Origin: Psychrobacillus sp044762745
GTDB lineage: Bacteria > Bacillota > Bacilli > Bacillales_A > Planococcaceae
Direction: 5' to 3'
DNA: 64,000 bases
Assembly (NCBI RefSeq): GCF_044762745.1
Contig: NZ_JBIWEX010000011.1
Span: forward strand, 62,001-126,000
The notes under the pieces: model-generated
Databases searched by the model: none
The model's input: the letters and a program-made list of their open reading frames with translations, nothing else
Told to the model about the DNA's origin: nothing
In this document: piece by piece, positions 43,256 through 52,561 of the stretch
Numbering within the stretch: position 1 is the stretch's first letter
How the letters are laid out: every line of letters starts with the position of its first letter
Made by a program: the position numbers and the translations under genes

Positions 43256-44152
43256 ACTTTTTGTGGGTAGATTTTCTATTTAGTCACTAGAACGCGTTTA
43301 GTCGAATATTAAAAAAGCCGGTTTAATTCTTATCCTATCCACTCTCTTAATTATACGTATGTAGGGATACTCATGGAAGCCAGCAAATTACGAGATATGT
43401 TTATGCACATTTATCCAATAAGTTAAAAAAGAAAAACACCGAACGAGTCAACTCACGACTGAACGATGTTTATAAATAATTATTTTTTGGTGTTTTTTGA
43501 TGGCGTTATAATTTCTTGCAATCAAATTTAAGTAATGACCCCTTCATAAAACATTACAGCCACTATGATCAAGCCATTAATACATCTTCAAGTATTGTTC
43601 TCTTTCCCAAGGATAGTCGTTCTAATTCTATACCTAAATAATTTAATGTACTTTATAGTGCCGTATACTCGATTATATAACCAAATTAACATAGAATTTT
43701 CCATTACTACATATTGCAATAAATTGGGCAATATTAATATCCTTTCTTTACTTTACTTTTTTTTATCAATTTGATATTTTCTCATGTAGCTACGTTGTTG
43801 ATAAAACAAACGAAAATATATGTTCTTCTATAGTTTACTTAGATATAGATGATACGTTTATATATCTGCACTACTAGATTGTATGAGTTTTATTTGCCGA
43901 CAATATAAGGGCGTTCCAACTGTTACTTTACAAATCGTGTATATTAAGGTGGTTAAAAGTGTGATCAAAAAACTGTTGGAAATCACTTTTTGAATGCTCA
44001 TGGTAATACGCAATTAATATATACATTTATATAGAAGAAACAACAATTCCTATTATGCTACTCATTAATATCGAATATTGCCAAAAAACACCAATGTTAA
44101 TTATTAATATAAATAGTATAATTGTTCCAGAAAGCATAAGAAGGAATAACCC
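43256..44152. other. AT-rich gap with a glnA-end remnant, otherwise no gene
   Basis: About 900 bp containing no supported protein gene. It holds the glnA 3' copy (separate entry), a hairpin-like stretch at 43437-43500 and short unrelated frames. Much of it looks like degraded sequence. Confidence 0.5.
43575..43620 (-). pseudogene. Remnant of a second glnA 3' end
   Basis: Matches the last 50 bp of glnA (56107-56156) with three mismatches and one 4-nt gap over about 46 bases. The minus strand still reads PWEREQYLKMY followed by TAA. A second block, GACTGAACGATGTTT, is found upstream of both copies (43457 and 55970). So about 200 bp of the glnA end and downstream flank is duplicated in the same orientation. 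Confidence 0.8.
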
Positions 44153-44735
44153 ATGTCTGAAAAGATGAAAGTAAAGAAACCATTTTATAAACGTTGGTGG
44201 TTTATAGTAATCGCAGTTATTGTTGTTATAGGAGTAATAGGTTCTTTAGGTAAAGATGAAACAGAAACTGATAAAGTAGAAACTTCTGCCCCAGTAGTTG
44301 AGGAAACTGCAGAAGAAAAGGCAGCTACTGAACAGAAAGCTAAAGAAGAAGCGGAAGCTGAGGCTAAGGCAGAAGAAGAAAGAATTGCACAAGAAAAGGC
44401 TGAAGCGGAAGTAAAGGCAAAAGAGGCAAGTGTCCCTAGGGAACATAAATCGGCTTTAAAGAAAGCGGAATCATACGCGAAAACAATGCACATGTCAAAG
44501 GCGGGCATTTATGAACAGTTGACTTCTGAATATGGAGAGAATTTCCCTCCAGAAGCCGCTCAATATGCTATCGAAAACATTGTATTCGATTGGAACGAAA
44601 ACGCTTTAAAAAAAGGCGCAATCATATGCAGAAACTATGAATATGTCAGATTCGGCTATTTATGATCAATTGATTTCGGAATACGGGGAAAAATTCACTC
44701 CGGAAGAAGCGCAATACGTAATAGATAATTTTTAA
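44153..44735 (+). pseudogene. Ltp-domain surface protein, frameshifted at an A7 run
   Basis: The frame from 44153 has a basic N-terminus, a membrane anchor (about 12-33), a charged repeat region rich in EAEAKAEEE, and one complete Ltp-type repeat (SALKKAESYAKTMHMS ... AQYAIENI). Near 44609 an A7 run switches the frame. Reading one A fewer gives a second repeat (KKAQSYAETMNMSDSAIYDQL) that ends at TAA 44733. As sequenced, the gene yields a 170-residue product with an unrelated tail. The cause is a mutation, a sequencing error or slippage. The Ltp domain is known in surface lipoproteins; no lipobox Cys is present here. Confidence 0.7.
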
Positions 44736-44744
44736 TAAACTAAT

Positions 44745-44776
44745 AAACCACCTTCCACATTACTGGTTGGTGGTTT
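44745..44776 (+). terminator. Terminator of the Ltp-domain gene
   Basis: Stem AAACCACC / GGTGGTTT, T-run after it. Confidence 0.7.
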
Positions 44777-44975
44777 TATCGTATTCATTAAGTATCTCAC
44801 GAATTTTATACAATCCTTTAATTAGGGGATGAAATAAAAAGTGGTTCCCCTTCTCTATGTCTTCAAGTGCATGGTGTGATCCCATCGTTTCCTTTTTACC
44901 ATACTCATTAATCCAGGCTTTTAGCATACTCTCTAACACATTTTTAAATGGTACCCCATTAAGATTTTCTTTATA
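44760..44975 (-). pseudogene. Decayed regulator-like fragment
   Basis: A minus-strand frame ending at 44760 encodes about 66 residues of ordinary composition (KNVLESMLKAWINEYGKK and IKGLYKIREILNEY) but opens without a start. Just upstream, in another frame, is VCKKLEVPIKKIL, which resembles the helix-turn-helix ends of XRE-type regulators. Together they suggest one frameshifted gene. Not identified further; 44976-45076 shows nothing. Confidence 0.3.
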
Positions 44976-45076
44976 GGTACTTCAAGTTTCTTACACACCT
45001 TTATTTCCTTTAATCGGAACGAACCGTGACAAATAATATTAATAGGAACCCAAAACTTCTAAGGTGAATTACATTT

Positions 45077-46012
45077 TTATCTGGTAAATACTGATTGTTT
45101 AAGTCCTAATGTTTCTCTTGCTTCAGAAGGTGTCATTGGTTCGTAGTCAAATTCTTTCATAATACGCACCATTTTTTCTACTAATTCAGCATTGTTTTTT
45201 GCTTTGACACCTTTACTCAAGTATAAGTTATCTTCCATACCTACACGCACATGTCCACCTAAAAACAAGTTTTGTGTACAGATTGGGAATTCTTGTCTTC
45301 CTGCACCGAAGGCGGACCATTCATAGCCATTTTCACCGAATAGACGGTCAGCTGTTTGTTTCATATTCATTAGTTCGTATTCATTAGCAGCAATCGCACC
45401 ATTAATGCCCATGACAAATTGGAGGAACGGTTTCCCTTCAAGCCATCCATTTTGTTGCATAAATTTGGCATTGTATATGTGACCTACATCATAGCATTCC
45501 AATTCAGGTTTTGTGCCATTGTCCCTGAAAATTTTCAACATACCCTCGATATCTTCGAAATTGTTGGTGAAAACTTGCCCTTTCGTATTTTCAAGGTATT
45601 CTCTTTCCCAATCAAATTTAAATTCTTTATAACGCTCACCTAAAGGGAATAAACCCCAGTTAATCGATCCACAATTCATAGAAGCAAGTTCTGGTTTAAA
45701 TTCAGGAATTACAGCACCTCTTTGTTCAATTGTCATTCCCAATCCGCCACCAGTTGTGATACAGATGATGACATCCTTATTTACGGCTCTAATTTTATCA
45801 ATAATTTTTTGATATAAGTTTAAGTCGGATGATGGTTGACCAGTTTCAGGATTTCTTGCATGGATATGCACACTAGCAGCACCAGCATTAGCAGCATCAA
45901 TTGCATTTTGGGCGATTTCATCAGGTGTTATCGGTAGATACTCGGACATTGTTGGTATATGGATAGACCCTGTAATAGCAGCACTAATTATTCTTTTAGA
46001 TTTCTTTGTCAT
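45077..46012 (-). CDS. Beta-keto acid cleavage enzyme (BKACE, DUF849)
   Basis: 311 residues. Typical BKACE family features are the zinc ligands in SVHIHARNPETGQPS and the segment GGGLGMTIEQRGAVI, with ELECYDVGHIYNA and GHVRVGMEDNLYLSKG near the active site. The family condenses a beta-keto acid with acetyl-CoA to give acetoacetate and a new acyl-CoA. Substrate range varies, and here the ring-cleavage product chain is a plausible substrate (inference). AGGAGG precedes the ATG. Last gene of the minus-strand operon starting at 51434. Confidence 0.92.
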   Translation of the reverse strand: MTKKSKRIISAAITGSIHIPTMSEYLPITPDEIAQNAIDAANAGAASVHIHARNPETGQPSSDLNLYQKIIDKIRAVNKDVIICITTGGGLGMTIEQRGAVIPEFKPELASMNCGSINWGLFPLGERYKEFKFDWEREYLENTKGQVFTNNFEDIEGMLKIFRDNGTKPELECYDVGHIYNAKFMQQNGWLEGKPFLQFVMGINGAIAANEYELMNMKQTADRLFGENGYEWSAFGAGRQEFPICTQNLFLGGHVRVGMEDNLYLSKGVKAKNNAELVEKMVRIMKEFDYEPMTPSEARETLGLKQSVFTR

Positions 46013-46236
46013 TTTTATTCCTCCTAGTTTGCCAGTTAAACCGACATATTTGTCATTATCAAGATTTACACCGTAATTCTCAATTGGATTTTATTTCTTT
46101 TTTGTTTTTATATAGAAGCTATCCATCGCTAGTGGGGACGTTATTTTACAACGGAGCATAGAGCTCATCCGTTAGTTGGACTCCACCGGCTGAAAGTACA
46201 AATTCTTTGCAATAATAACAAAGAAACCTTTTAACA

Positions 46237-47022
46237 TTATTTAAAATAGTTAGCTTCGCGTTTTTCTAGAAAAGCGGAAATTCCCTCTTTACCCTCTGTG
46301 CTATTTGCTCTCTCAGCAAGTAGTAAAGACTCCATACTCATTTGGGACTCTAGCGTTTCTTGTAAGGAATGATAAAATAACTTTTTGGTTGCTCCAAATG
46401 CATTCATTGGTCCATGTGCTAGAGAAGTAGCTAATTCAAGTACAGTTGACATTAACTCATCTTCAGAAACCACATGATTTATAATTCCCCAATCACTTGC
46501 CTCTTTGGCATCTAATAGTCTATTAGTATACATTAGCTCAAGTGCACGTTTCATCCCGACTAAACGGGGTAAAAAGTAACTTCCTGATCCATCTGGTGTT
46601 AAGCCAATTTTATTATAAGCCATTACAAACTTCGAATTTTCAGATGCATAAGCAAGATCGCAAGCGCATGCTAGACTCATTCCTGCACCAGCTGCTACTC
46701 CATTAATAGCTCCAATAAACGGTTTATTCATTCTTACAAAGTTTGAAATTGCTTGATGTAAATAAGATGTCACACTTTTCAGATGTGAGCTAATTTCATC
46801 ACCTGCATCGGCAAAACTCTTTAAATCTCCACCCACAAAAAACTTATTTCCTGCCCCCGTAATAACTACCGCTCTTATTTCGTCACTTTCGGAACAAGTA
46901 ATAGAGACCTCCATCAATTCCTTTGCCATTTGTAAATCTAATGCATTACCTTTATCCGGGCGATTTAATGTAACAATTCCAACATTATTTTCTATACTTA
47001 AAAGTACACTTTTATTTTCCAT
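46237..47022 (-). CDS. Enoyl-CoA hydratase/isomerase (crotonase family)
   Basis: 261 residues. Oxyanion-hole segments VVITGAGNKFFVGGDLKSFA and GVAAGAGMSLACACDLAYAS. The usual catalytic Glu position is occupied by the run LTPDGSGSYFLPRLVG, whose Asp-Gly-Ser pattern resembles PaaG-type isomerases rather than hydratases such as FadB. It could act on an acyl-CoA released by the BKACE. GGGAG precedes the ATG. The 214-bp gap before BKACE shows no clear terminator. Confidence 0.9.
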   Translation of the reverse strand: MENKSVLLSIENNVGIVTLNRPDKGNALDLQMAKELMEVSITCSESDEIRAVVITGAGNKFFVGGDLKSFADAGDEISSHLKSVTSYLHQAISNFVRMNKPFIGAINGVAAGAGMSLACACDLAYASENSKFVMAYNKIGLTPDGSGSYFLPRLVGMKRALELMYTNRLLDAKEASDWGIINHVVSEDELMSTVLELATSLAHGPMNAFGATKKLFYHSLQETLESQMSMESLLLAERANSTEGKEGISAFLEKREANYFK

Positions 47023-47202
47023 GAATATTCTCCCTAATAAAATATTTATTTTTACCCCTATTAAAAGTAAAAAAAAGAAGGGAGCGAAAAAGCCAGTTAT
47101 CTATGACTCTAATGTCCCTTTATTTCTTACATATTACTTTTATATACTCATACTTTATTAACTTCATATCTCAAAGAAGTAGAAATATGTATTCTATTCT
47201 AC

Positions 47203-48111
47203 TCATCTGATTGTTAGTTCTTCTTCTTTCATAACAATTTCAACTAAATCTTGCTCGAAGTTTGTACCCCAATAACTCAACTCTTCCCACACTTTTGGTT
47301 TTTGAGGTAAACTTTCATGCCATGGACGTGGATCCATATAATCCAGTTCAGGTATATACACATCTAAATCGGAAAATAGTTCAATGTAATGTTGATCTGG
47401 ATCATGGTGGTATGATGCGATATTATGGCCAGCAGTGTGACGGGACGGCCCCCATAACACTGGAATCTTATGTTTTGCAAGCTTATCAGAGCTGACTTTT
47501 TGGTGTTCAAAACTTCTTAGTTCAAATGCAATATGATGCATGATTGGGCGTTTAGATTGAAGAATATTTAACGTATGATGATCTGAGTTACAGGTTAAGA
47601 AAGTTGCAATATCCCCAATTTTATCTGTTTCCCAAAATCCTAACACTTGCTTGTAAAAGTCAACGGTTTTTTTAGCATCTTTTACTCCGATTGCAATATG
47701 GCCAAGTTTATTTGGCACAATTCCAGATTCTTTATATCCTGGTGAGGGTGTTTCAATCTCTTTATAAAGATTCAATATTGTCCCACCAGGCTCCTGAAGC
47801 TCCAATAATTGTGAAATACCTGGTTCTGAATCTGTTTTCAATTCAGAAATAATGCCGTGCTCTTTTAATTGTTGCCCCACTTCTTTTAGAGATAGTTCTC
47901 CGCCAACCTGCCATCCGATTTTGCTCAGATGACTACTATCAGAAGGTGTTAATACAATATTATGATGATCAAGCCCACTGGAAATATAGGATTTACCATT
48001 ATCTTCTTCTTCAATCAGAGTAAAACCCATAACTTCTGTATAATAATTTGTAAGCGCTTTTATATCTTTTGTACAAAATTCTGCATAACCCAGTTTAAAA
48101 ACATTCACCAT
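47203..48111 (-). CDS. Type I extradiol ring-cleavage dioxygenase (VOC superfamily)
   Basis: 302 residues, two VOC repeats. The Fe(II) ligands expected in the second half are present: His in KLGHIAIGV, His in IMHHIAFEL and Glu in HYIELFSD. Such enzymes (BphC/catechol 2,3-dioxygenase class) cleave a catechol next to its two hydroxyls. It differs from classic members in a short N-domain. AGGAGG precedes the ATG. A cre-like site lies inside its 5' end at 48049. This is the ring-opening enzyme of the cluster. Confidence 0.85.
   Translation of the reverse strand: MVNVFKLGYAEFCTKDIKALTNYYTEVMGFTLIEEEDNGKSYISSGLDHHNIVLTPSDSSHLSKIGWQVGGELSLKEVGQQLKEHGIISELKTDSEPGISQLLELQEPGGTILNLYKEIETPSPGYKESGIVPNKLGHIAIGVKDAKKTVDFYKQVLGFWETDKIGDIATFLTCNSDHHTLNILQSKRPIMHHIAFELRSFEHQKVSSDKLAKHKIPVLWGPSRHTAGHNIASYHHDPDQHYIELFSDLDVYIPELDYMDPRPWHESLPQKPKVWEELSYWGTNFEQDLVEIVMKEEELTIR
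48049..48062. promoter_or_regulatory. cre-like site within the dioxygenase 5' end
   Basis: TGTAAGCGCTTTTA, one mismatch from the CcpA consensus TGWNANCGNTNNCA. Cre sites inside the first codons can block elongation. Confidence 0.5.
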
Positions 48112-48197
48112 GTTAAAAATCCTCCTTTTCTAATGTCCATTATTGCAAATAATCAGAATAACGCAACTATACTATAAACTAAATTTTCATTTAATAG

Positions 48198-48250
48198 GTC
48201 ACTATTCTTGTTTGAAATTATTTCCTTACTTTTTCTATAAGAATAGTGAC
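48198..48250. other. Long perfect hairpin upstream of the dioxygenase
   Basis: Stem GTCACTATTCTT / AAGAATAGTGAC (12 bp) with a 29-nt loop, in the space between the FAH and dioxygenase genes. It has a T-run only on the plus-strand side, so it is not an obvious terminator for the minus-strand operon. It may be an mRNA processing or stability element. Confidence 0.4.
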
Positions 48251-48289
48251 TTTTTTTTATTTTATTTAATAAATAGTGACACCTACTAA

Positions 48290-49264
48290 TTAGGCATTAA
48301 CAGGAATCGCATGGACAACTTTGTTTTCTAGAGAACCAAGATTAATTCTTCCATCAGCACTTTTTATTTCACAATGAACAATATCATTTTCTTTTAAATA
48401 TAAATTACTCTCAGACTGGCTACTCAATATAAGCTTCATTTTCTGTTCTCCCGACACAACCGGGTTCATCAACTCAGTTGTTACTTCCGCTGATAATCTT
48501 AGTGCAACTCCCCCAGTTGTACCTGTAAGGAGTAAATCCCCCGGCGAGAAATTCATTATCTCTGAAAGCTCCGTTAATGTTTCATCTGGTTTAAAAATAA
48601 TATCTTTTGTATTCGTTGATTGTCTCAATTCATCATTAACCCATAATTTTAATTCTAAATCATTGATTAATGGGATATCTTCTTTTTCTAGTAAATAGAG
48701 GTATGGACCAACTGGACAAAATGTTCGGTAACTTTTTCCTTTGTACCATTGGGACTGAGACAATTGCACATCTCTTGCAGATACATCATTTGCTATAACA
48801 ATCCCTGCAACATATTCATGAAGATTTTCCTCCGTAATTACTTGTGATTCTGAAATTTCTTTTCCAATTACTAGACCTAATTCAATTTCATAATCTAATA
48901 ATTTTACATGTTCCGGGCAAATAATCGGATCTTTTGCACCACTTAAAGAACTATCCGCTTTTGTGAAAATCATATTAAAAGGGGGTCTCTTAGCCTCCAA
49001 GCCACTCTCTGCTCTATGGCTTCCATAGTTTGCACCTTGGCAAACGATTCGTGCCGGTTGTGTAACGGGACTAAGAAATTCTATTTCATCCAATGATAAA
49101 TGTCCCTTTTGATGATCTACCAAACTTTTAATATTATCGATTCCTTCTTCTAATAGAGATGATAATGTTTCAAAGTCTTTTTCAATAGTTAGTACTGAGT
49201 CACCTTTGACTACTCCCCATTTTTTATTACTCTGGTGTAAAAAGTGAACGATTTGAATACCCAT
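48290..49264 (-). CDS. Fumarylacetoacetate hydrolase (FAH) family enzyme
   Basis: 324 residues from the ATG at 49264 (AGAGGAG at 9 nt; the longer frame start is weaker). The FAH fold is shown by CQGANYGSH, metal ligands in LDYEIELGLVIG and the SARDVQLSQSQWYKGKSY segment. Family members are hydrolases of acylpyruvates, meta-cleavage hydratases or decarboxylases. Directly beside the dioxygenase and an FAD hydroxylase, it most likely processes the ring-cleavage product. Confidence 0.9.
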   Translation of the reverse strand: MGIQIVHFLHQSNKKWGVVKGDSVLTIEKDFETLSSLLEEGIDNIKSLVDHQKGHLSLDEIEFLSPVTQPARIVCQGANYGSHRAESGLEAKRPPFNMIFTKADSSLSGAKDPIICPEHVKLLDYEIELGLVIGKEISESQVITEENLHEYVAGIVIANDVSARDVQLSQSQWYKGKSYRTFCPVGPYLYLLEKEDIPLINDLELKLWVNDELRQSTNTKDIIFKPDETLTELSEIMNFSPGDLLLTGTTGGVALRLSAEVTTELMNPVVSGEQKMKLILSSQSESNLYLKENDIVHCEIKSADGRINLGSLENKVVHAIPVNA

Positions 49265-49455
49265 ATTTATTTCTCCTCTCAATTGTAAGTCTACATCTTA
49301 AATAATTTCTTTGATTAATAAATAATTAAATATTATTTATTAATATACATACTATACATAAAATTATCATAAATCAACTATATTGATAAACTATTCTAAA
49401 AATTCTTATATTTATTTCAAGAAAATTCCAACGTGATATATATCTAATTTGCATT

Positions 49456-51063
49456 TTATCCTATTATTGTTTCAGATAATTTTAAGTGTAGTTGTGATAA
49501 TAAGTCCTCAACTATTCCCGGGAGTTCTTCCATAGTTGGTACTCCAGCAAAATTATAAAAATCCGGACGAACAATTACTGCTTCCAAACCTTTTTCATTA
49601 AAATACTTAGTGTACTTGCCATTCAAATCATACACAGTATCCTTATTTTCTTCGTTACTTATTTGAACAATTTTAGCGCCAATTTGTTCAAGTAAAAAAA
49701 TCTGATTATTTGTTAGTACATTTCGAGGATCTTCTTTTGTAGTAATAATTGTCCAACCTTGCCCAATGATGTCGTCAAACCGTCCTGTTTCACCTTGATA
49801 ACTCACAAAATCTTGTAGGGATAACTCGCCAGTTGGAGATATTATGTCTCCATTTTGATTTTTGTGTAGTATTCCGTTTGTTAAAATCGGCATTTCTGGG
49901 AATGGAGGAATACTTCCTGAAAAGAATGCTTGATCACGTTTTTCTGCTTCTTTTTCATCTGGAATGCAGATAATTTTACCAAGGTCAATTGCCATCTGTA
50001 TAAGCTGCTTACAATGATCATAACGCTCTACTTGATACGTCTCAAAAAGAGATTCTTCCGCTTTGTTACGAAGTACAAGATCTAATTTCCATGCTAGATT
50101 TTTTGCGTCGCGAATACCTGAGCACATGCCTTGTCCCATAAAAGGAGGCGTTAAATGTGCAGCATCCCCAATAAGGAAAATGCGGTTATTATACCAGTTT
50201 TCAGCGAGATTTGAGTTAAATCGATAGACTGTTTTCCGAATAATCGTTCCTTCTTCAGGTAAAATCCATTCCTTTAACAGTTCATAAATTTTTTCTGTAT
50301 CTAACATATCCTCTTTTTTCTCACCAGGTAATAACATAAATTCAAATCGAATATGCTCAGTACCCAAGCGACTTACTACAGTAGTTGGTCTGGCTGGATC
50401 ACAAATTTGATATCCTTCTGGTAGGTGATATAAATGCTGTGGGTTATTAGGACGAATATCGAGAACAAGAAATTCAGCTTCAAACCCTAAATCCTTTGTT
50501 TTTATTTCAAGTTTATTTCTTGTAAAACTGTTAGCCCCATCAGCACCAATCACATAAAGTGCCCGTACCGTCCTAGTCTCATTTGTTGGCAACCATTTAC
50601 CAGGTTCAGGTATTTCGCCCTTTCTAAAAGTGACTTCTACATAATCCTCATGTTCTTTTAACTCTTCAGCCTGCCATCCTAGATTTATCTCCACATTAGA
50701 ATAGGATCGTGCAGCTTCATCAAGTGCCTTTTCAATCTCAGGCTGGAACATAAGATACCCGTTTTCCCATCCAGATGTTGCTGTTCCTCCATATGGAACC
50801 TTTAGTAAAATATCTCTTTTTGCATTCACCCAATGATAATTAATAAACGGAACAATTTTTTCCTCAATTTTATCGGAACAGCCAATACTTTGTAAAACAC
50901 GCATAATCTCATGGTCAAATGTAGCAGCTCTTGGAAGACTAAATGTTGATGGCCAACGTTCGAAAACTGCAACACTTTGTCCTGTTTTCCCAAGTAATGC
51001 AGCCATTGTTTGTCCTACAGGTCCATATCCAATTTGTACAACATCATAAATTTCCTTATTCAC
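49456..51063 (-). CDS. FAD-dependent aromatic monooxygenase (MhpA/PheA class)
   Basis: 535 residues, class A flavoprotein hydroxylase: N-terminal Rossmann motif IGYGPVGQTMAALLG, DG motif in VIGADGANSFTRNK, and the FAD ribityl motif GDAAHLTPPFMGQGM. A thioredoxin-like C-terminal region (about 430-535) is expected for phenol and MhpA-type enzymes. These convert a phenol to a catechol with NAD(P)H and O2. GTG start with AGGGGG upstream. A perfect cre site lies 45 nt upstream. Confidence 0.92.
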   Translation of the reverse strand: MNKEIYDVVQIGYGPVGQTMAALLGKTGQSVAVFERWPSTFSLPRAATFDHEIMRVLQSIGCSDKIEEKIVPFINYHWVNAKRDILLKVPYGGTATSGWENGYLMFQPEIEKALDEAARSYSNVEINLGWQAEELKEHEDYVEVTFRKGEIPEPGKWLPTNETRTVRALYVIGADGANSFTRNKLEIKTKDLGFEAEFLVLDIRPNNPQHLYHLPEGYQICDPARPTTVVSRLGTEHIRFEFMLLPGEKKEDMLDTEKIYELLKEWILPEEGTIIRKTVYRFNSNLAENWYNNRIFLIGDAAHLTPPFMGQGMCSGIRDAKNLAWKLDLVLRNKAEESLFETYQVERYDHCKQLIQMAIDLGKIICIPDEKEAEKRDQAFFSGSIPPFPEMPILTNGILHKNQNGDIISPTGELSLQDFVSYQGETGRFDDIIGQGWTIITTKEDPRNVLTNNQIFLLEQIGAKIVQISNEENKDTVYDLNGKYTKYFNEKGLEAVIVRPDFYNFAGVPTMEELPGIVEDLLSQLHLKLSETIIG

Positions 51064-51107
51064 TATTATTCCCCCTAAGAATTTATTTATCTTAATAATA
51101 AGTTAAT

Positions 51108-51121
51108 TGGCAACGCTTACA
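51108..51121. promoter_or_regulatory. cre site upstream of the FAD monooxygenase
   Basis: On the minus strand TGTAAGCGTTGCCA, a full match to TGWNANCGNTNNCA. Suggests catabolite repression by CcpA of the degradation operon. Confidence 0.65.
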
Positions 51122-51140
51122 AAATAATGCAACTATTATC

Positions 51141-51434
51141 TTAAATTAAAAAATCTACTGTGAGAGTTTCAATAAGTCCAACCTTTTTTGAATAAGTCAC
51201 TACTTCCTGATGAGCTGGATGCAATATAAATTCGTCTAAATATTTTCTATCTTCAAATCTCGCAGTAACACCTATTTCAAAGCCTTGACTTCTGTCTGAA
51301 AAATTAAATCCAACCTGAAAATCAATGATATTCGAAATTTGCCCACGCAAGTTCTTCAGTTTATGAATGATTAATTCTTTTTGATCTTTCGATGTCGATT
51401 CTTCAAATTTTAATATAGCAATATGTTCAATCAT
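51141..51434 (-). CDS. Dabb (stress-responsive A/B barrel) domain protein
   Basis: 97 residues, one Dabb domain starting IEHIAILKFEEST, ferredoxin-like fold. Small Dabb proteins occur in polyketide and aromatic pathways (olivetolic acid cyclase, EthD and IacB-like proteins) where they shape or dehydrate reactive intermediates. Here it leads the degradation operon, so an auxiliary catalytic role is plausible. ATG at 51434 with AAGGGGG at 6-8 nt. Confidence 0.8.
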   Translation of the reverse strand: MIEHIAILKFEESTSKDQKELIIHKLKNLRGQISNIIDFQVGFNFSDRSQGFEIGVTARFEDRKYLDEFILHPAHQEVVTYSKKVGLIETLTVDFLI

Positions 51435-51770
51435 ATAAATCCCCCTTACCATATTAATAGAAAATCCTTTTACATAAGATTATTTCTCACTTCCTTTCAG
51501 AATAATTATTACTATAAATAAATAATATTATATTACTTTAAAAAGGTCAAACTAATTTCAGAAAAATCTAACTTATCTAACTTGCTTTTTACTGTGAATG
51601 AAGTACGTAGTTTTAATTCAATGAAGATTCCCTCTATATTTTTGGGTTAATCTACTGCATTGACCGATTTGTTCTTGAAAAACCTGTAGAATCTAAAAAA
51701 AGCTGCATCACGACAAGGAATTCAGTCGTAAAGCGGCCTATATTAGTTGTTTTTGTTTTTTATTTCGCTA
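51435..51770. other. Regulatory gap between Dabb gene and GntR gene
   Basis: 336 bp without a gene. Contains the GntR terminator hairpin (separate entry) and AT-rich sequence likely to hold the promoter of the operon starting at 51434. Confidence 0.5.
51694..51738 (-). terminator. Terminator of the GntR gene
   Basis: Imperfect stem GCCGCTTTACGAC / GTCGTGATGCAGC followed on the minus strand by TTTTTTT. Confidence 0.75.
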
Positions 51771-52514
51771 TTAGTTCATCTTAATTTCCTTTTCAAATTT
51801 TTCTTTACCCTTTTCTAGAATCTTGTTAATATTCAATATTAAATCATACATAGTTTGACGTGCTTCTATACTGTTGCGTTTACAAATAGCTAAATAGACA
51901 TTTTTATGTAGAATTAATGCTTGCTCTTTTGATATAAACAAATCTTTCTCATCATTAATATAACCTTTGATGGTTTCCTGTCGACTCTGAAGAAGTGCAT
52001 TTCTTAGTAAATTCCCTAGATTTATAAGCAACTCATTATGAGAGGCAGCCATTATACTTTGATGAAAGTTGTAATCCGCTATAGCCCATTCACTTTCACT
52101 TCTGTTTGCTGCTGAAATTTCAAGTTTTTGAAAAGAGGTAGTAATATTCTTTATATCTTCCTGAGTTGCATTTTTTGCTGCAAGTTCTGAAGAAGTTGGT
52201 TCAATAGCAAGACGCATTTCGGTTAATTGTTGTAAAAAGTTATAATCAGGAGTACCCTCACAAGCCCAACTAAGTACTTCTGGATCCCACCATTGCCACT
52301 CATTCCTAGAGCAGACTACTGTTCCTTTTTTGGGAATAGATATAACTAGTTTACGTGAGGATAATCCTTTTAGAGCTTCTCGTACAACAGTTCTACTAAC
52401 GGCGTATTGCTCACTCATTACTTCTACTTTTGGAAGTAGAGTTCCCGGTAATATTTTCCCCTGAATAATTTGTCTTCCTAATAAATGAACTAATTGTTCG
52501 TTTAAATTTAGCAT
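51771..52514 (-). CDS. GntR/FadR-family transcriptional regulator
   Basis: 247 residues. N-terminal winged helix (YAVSRTVVREALKGLSSRKLV) and an all-helical FCD ligand domain with metal-site residues in ADYNFHQSIMAASHNELL. Such regulators often repress acid or aromatic degradation genes and are released by an intermediate. It lies between the catabolic operon and the lysR gene. GGGAGGG precedes the ATG. Confidence 0.9.
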   Translation of the reverse strand: MLNLNEQLVHLLGRQIIQGKILPGTLLPKVEVMSEQYAVSRTVVREALKGLSSRKLVISIPKKGTVVCSRNEWQWWDPEVLSWACEGTPDYNFLQQLTEMRLAIEPTSSELAAKNATQEDIKNITTSFQKLEISAANRSESEWAIADYNFHQSIMAASHNELLINLGNLLRNALLQSRQETIKGYINDEKDLFISKEQALILHKNVYLAICKRNSIEARQTMYDLILNINKILEKGKEKFEKEIKMN

Positions 52515-52561
52515 CTTCCCTTCCCTCCTCCTGCATAATAAATAATATCTAATACTTAATT

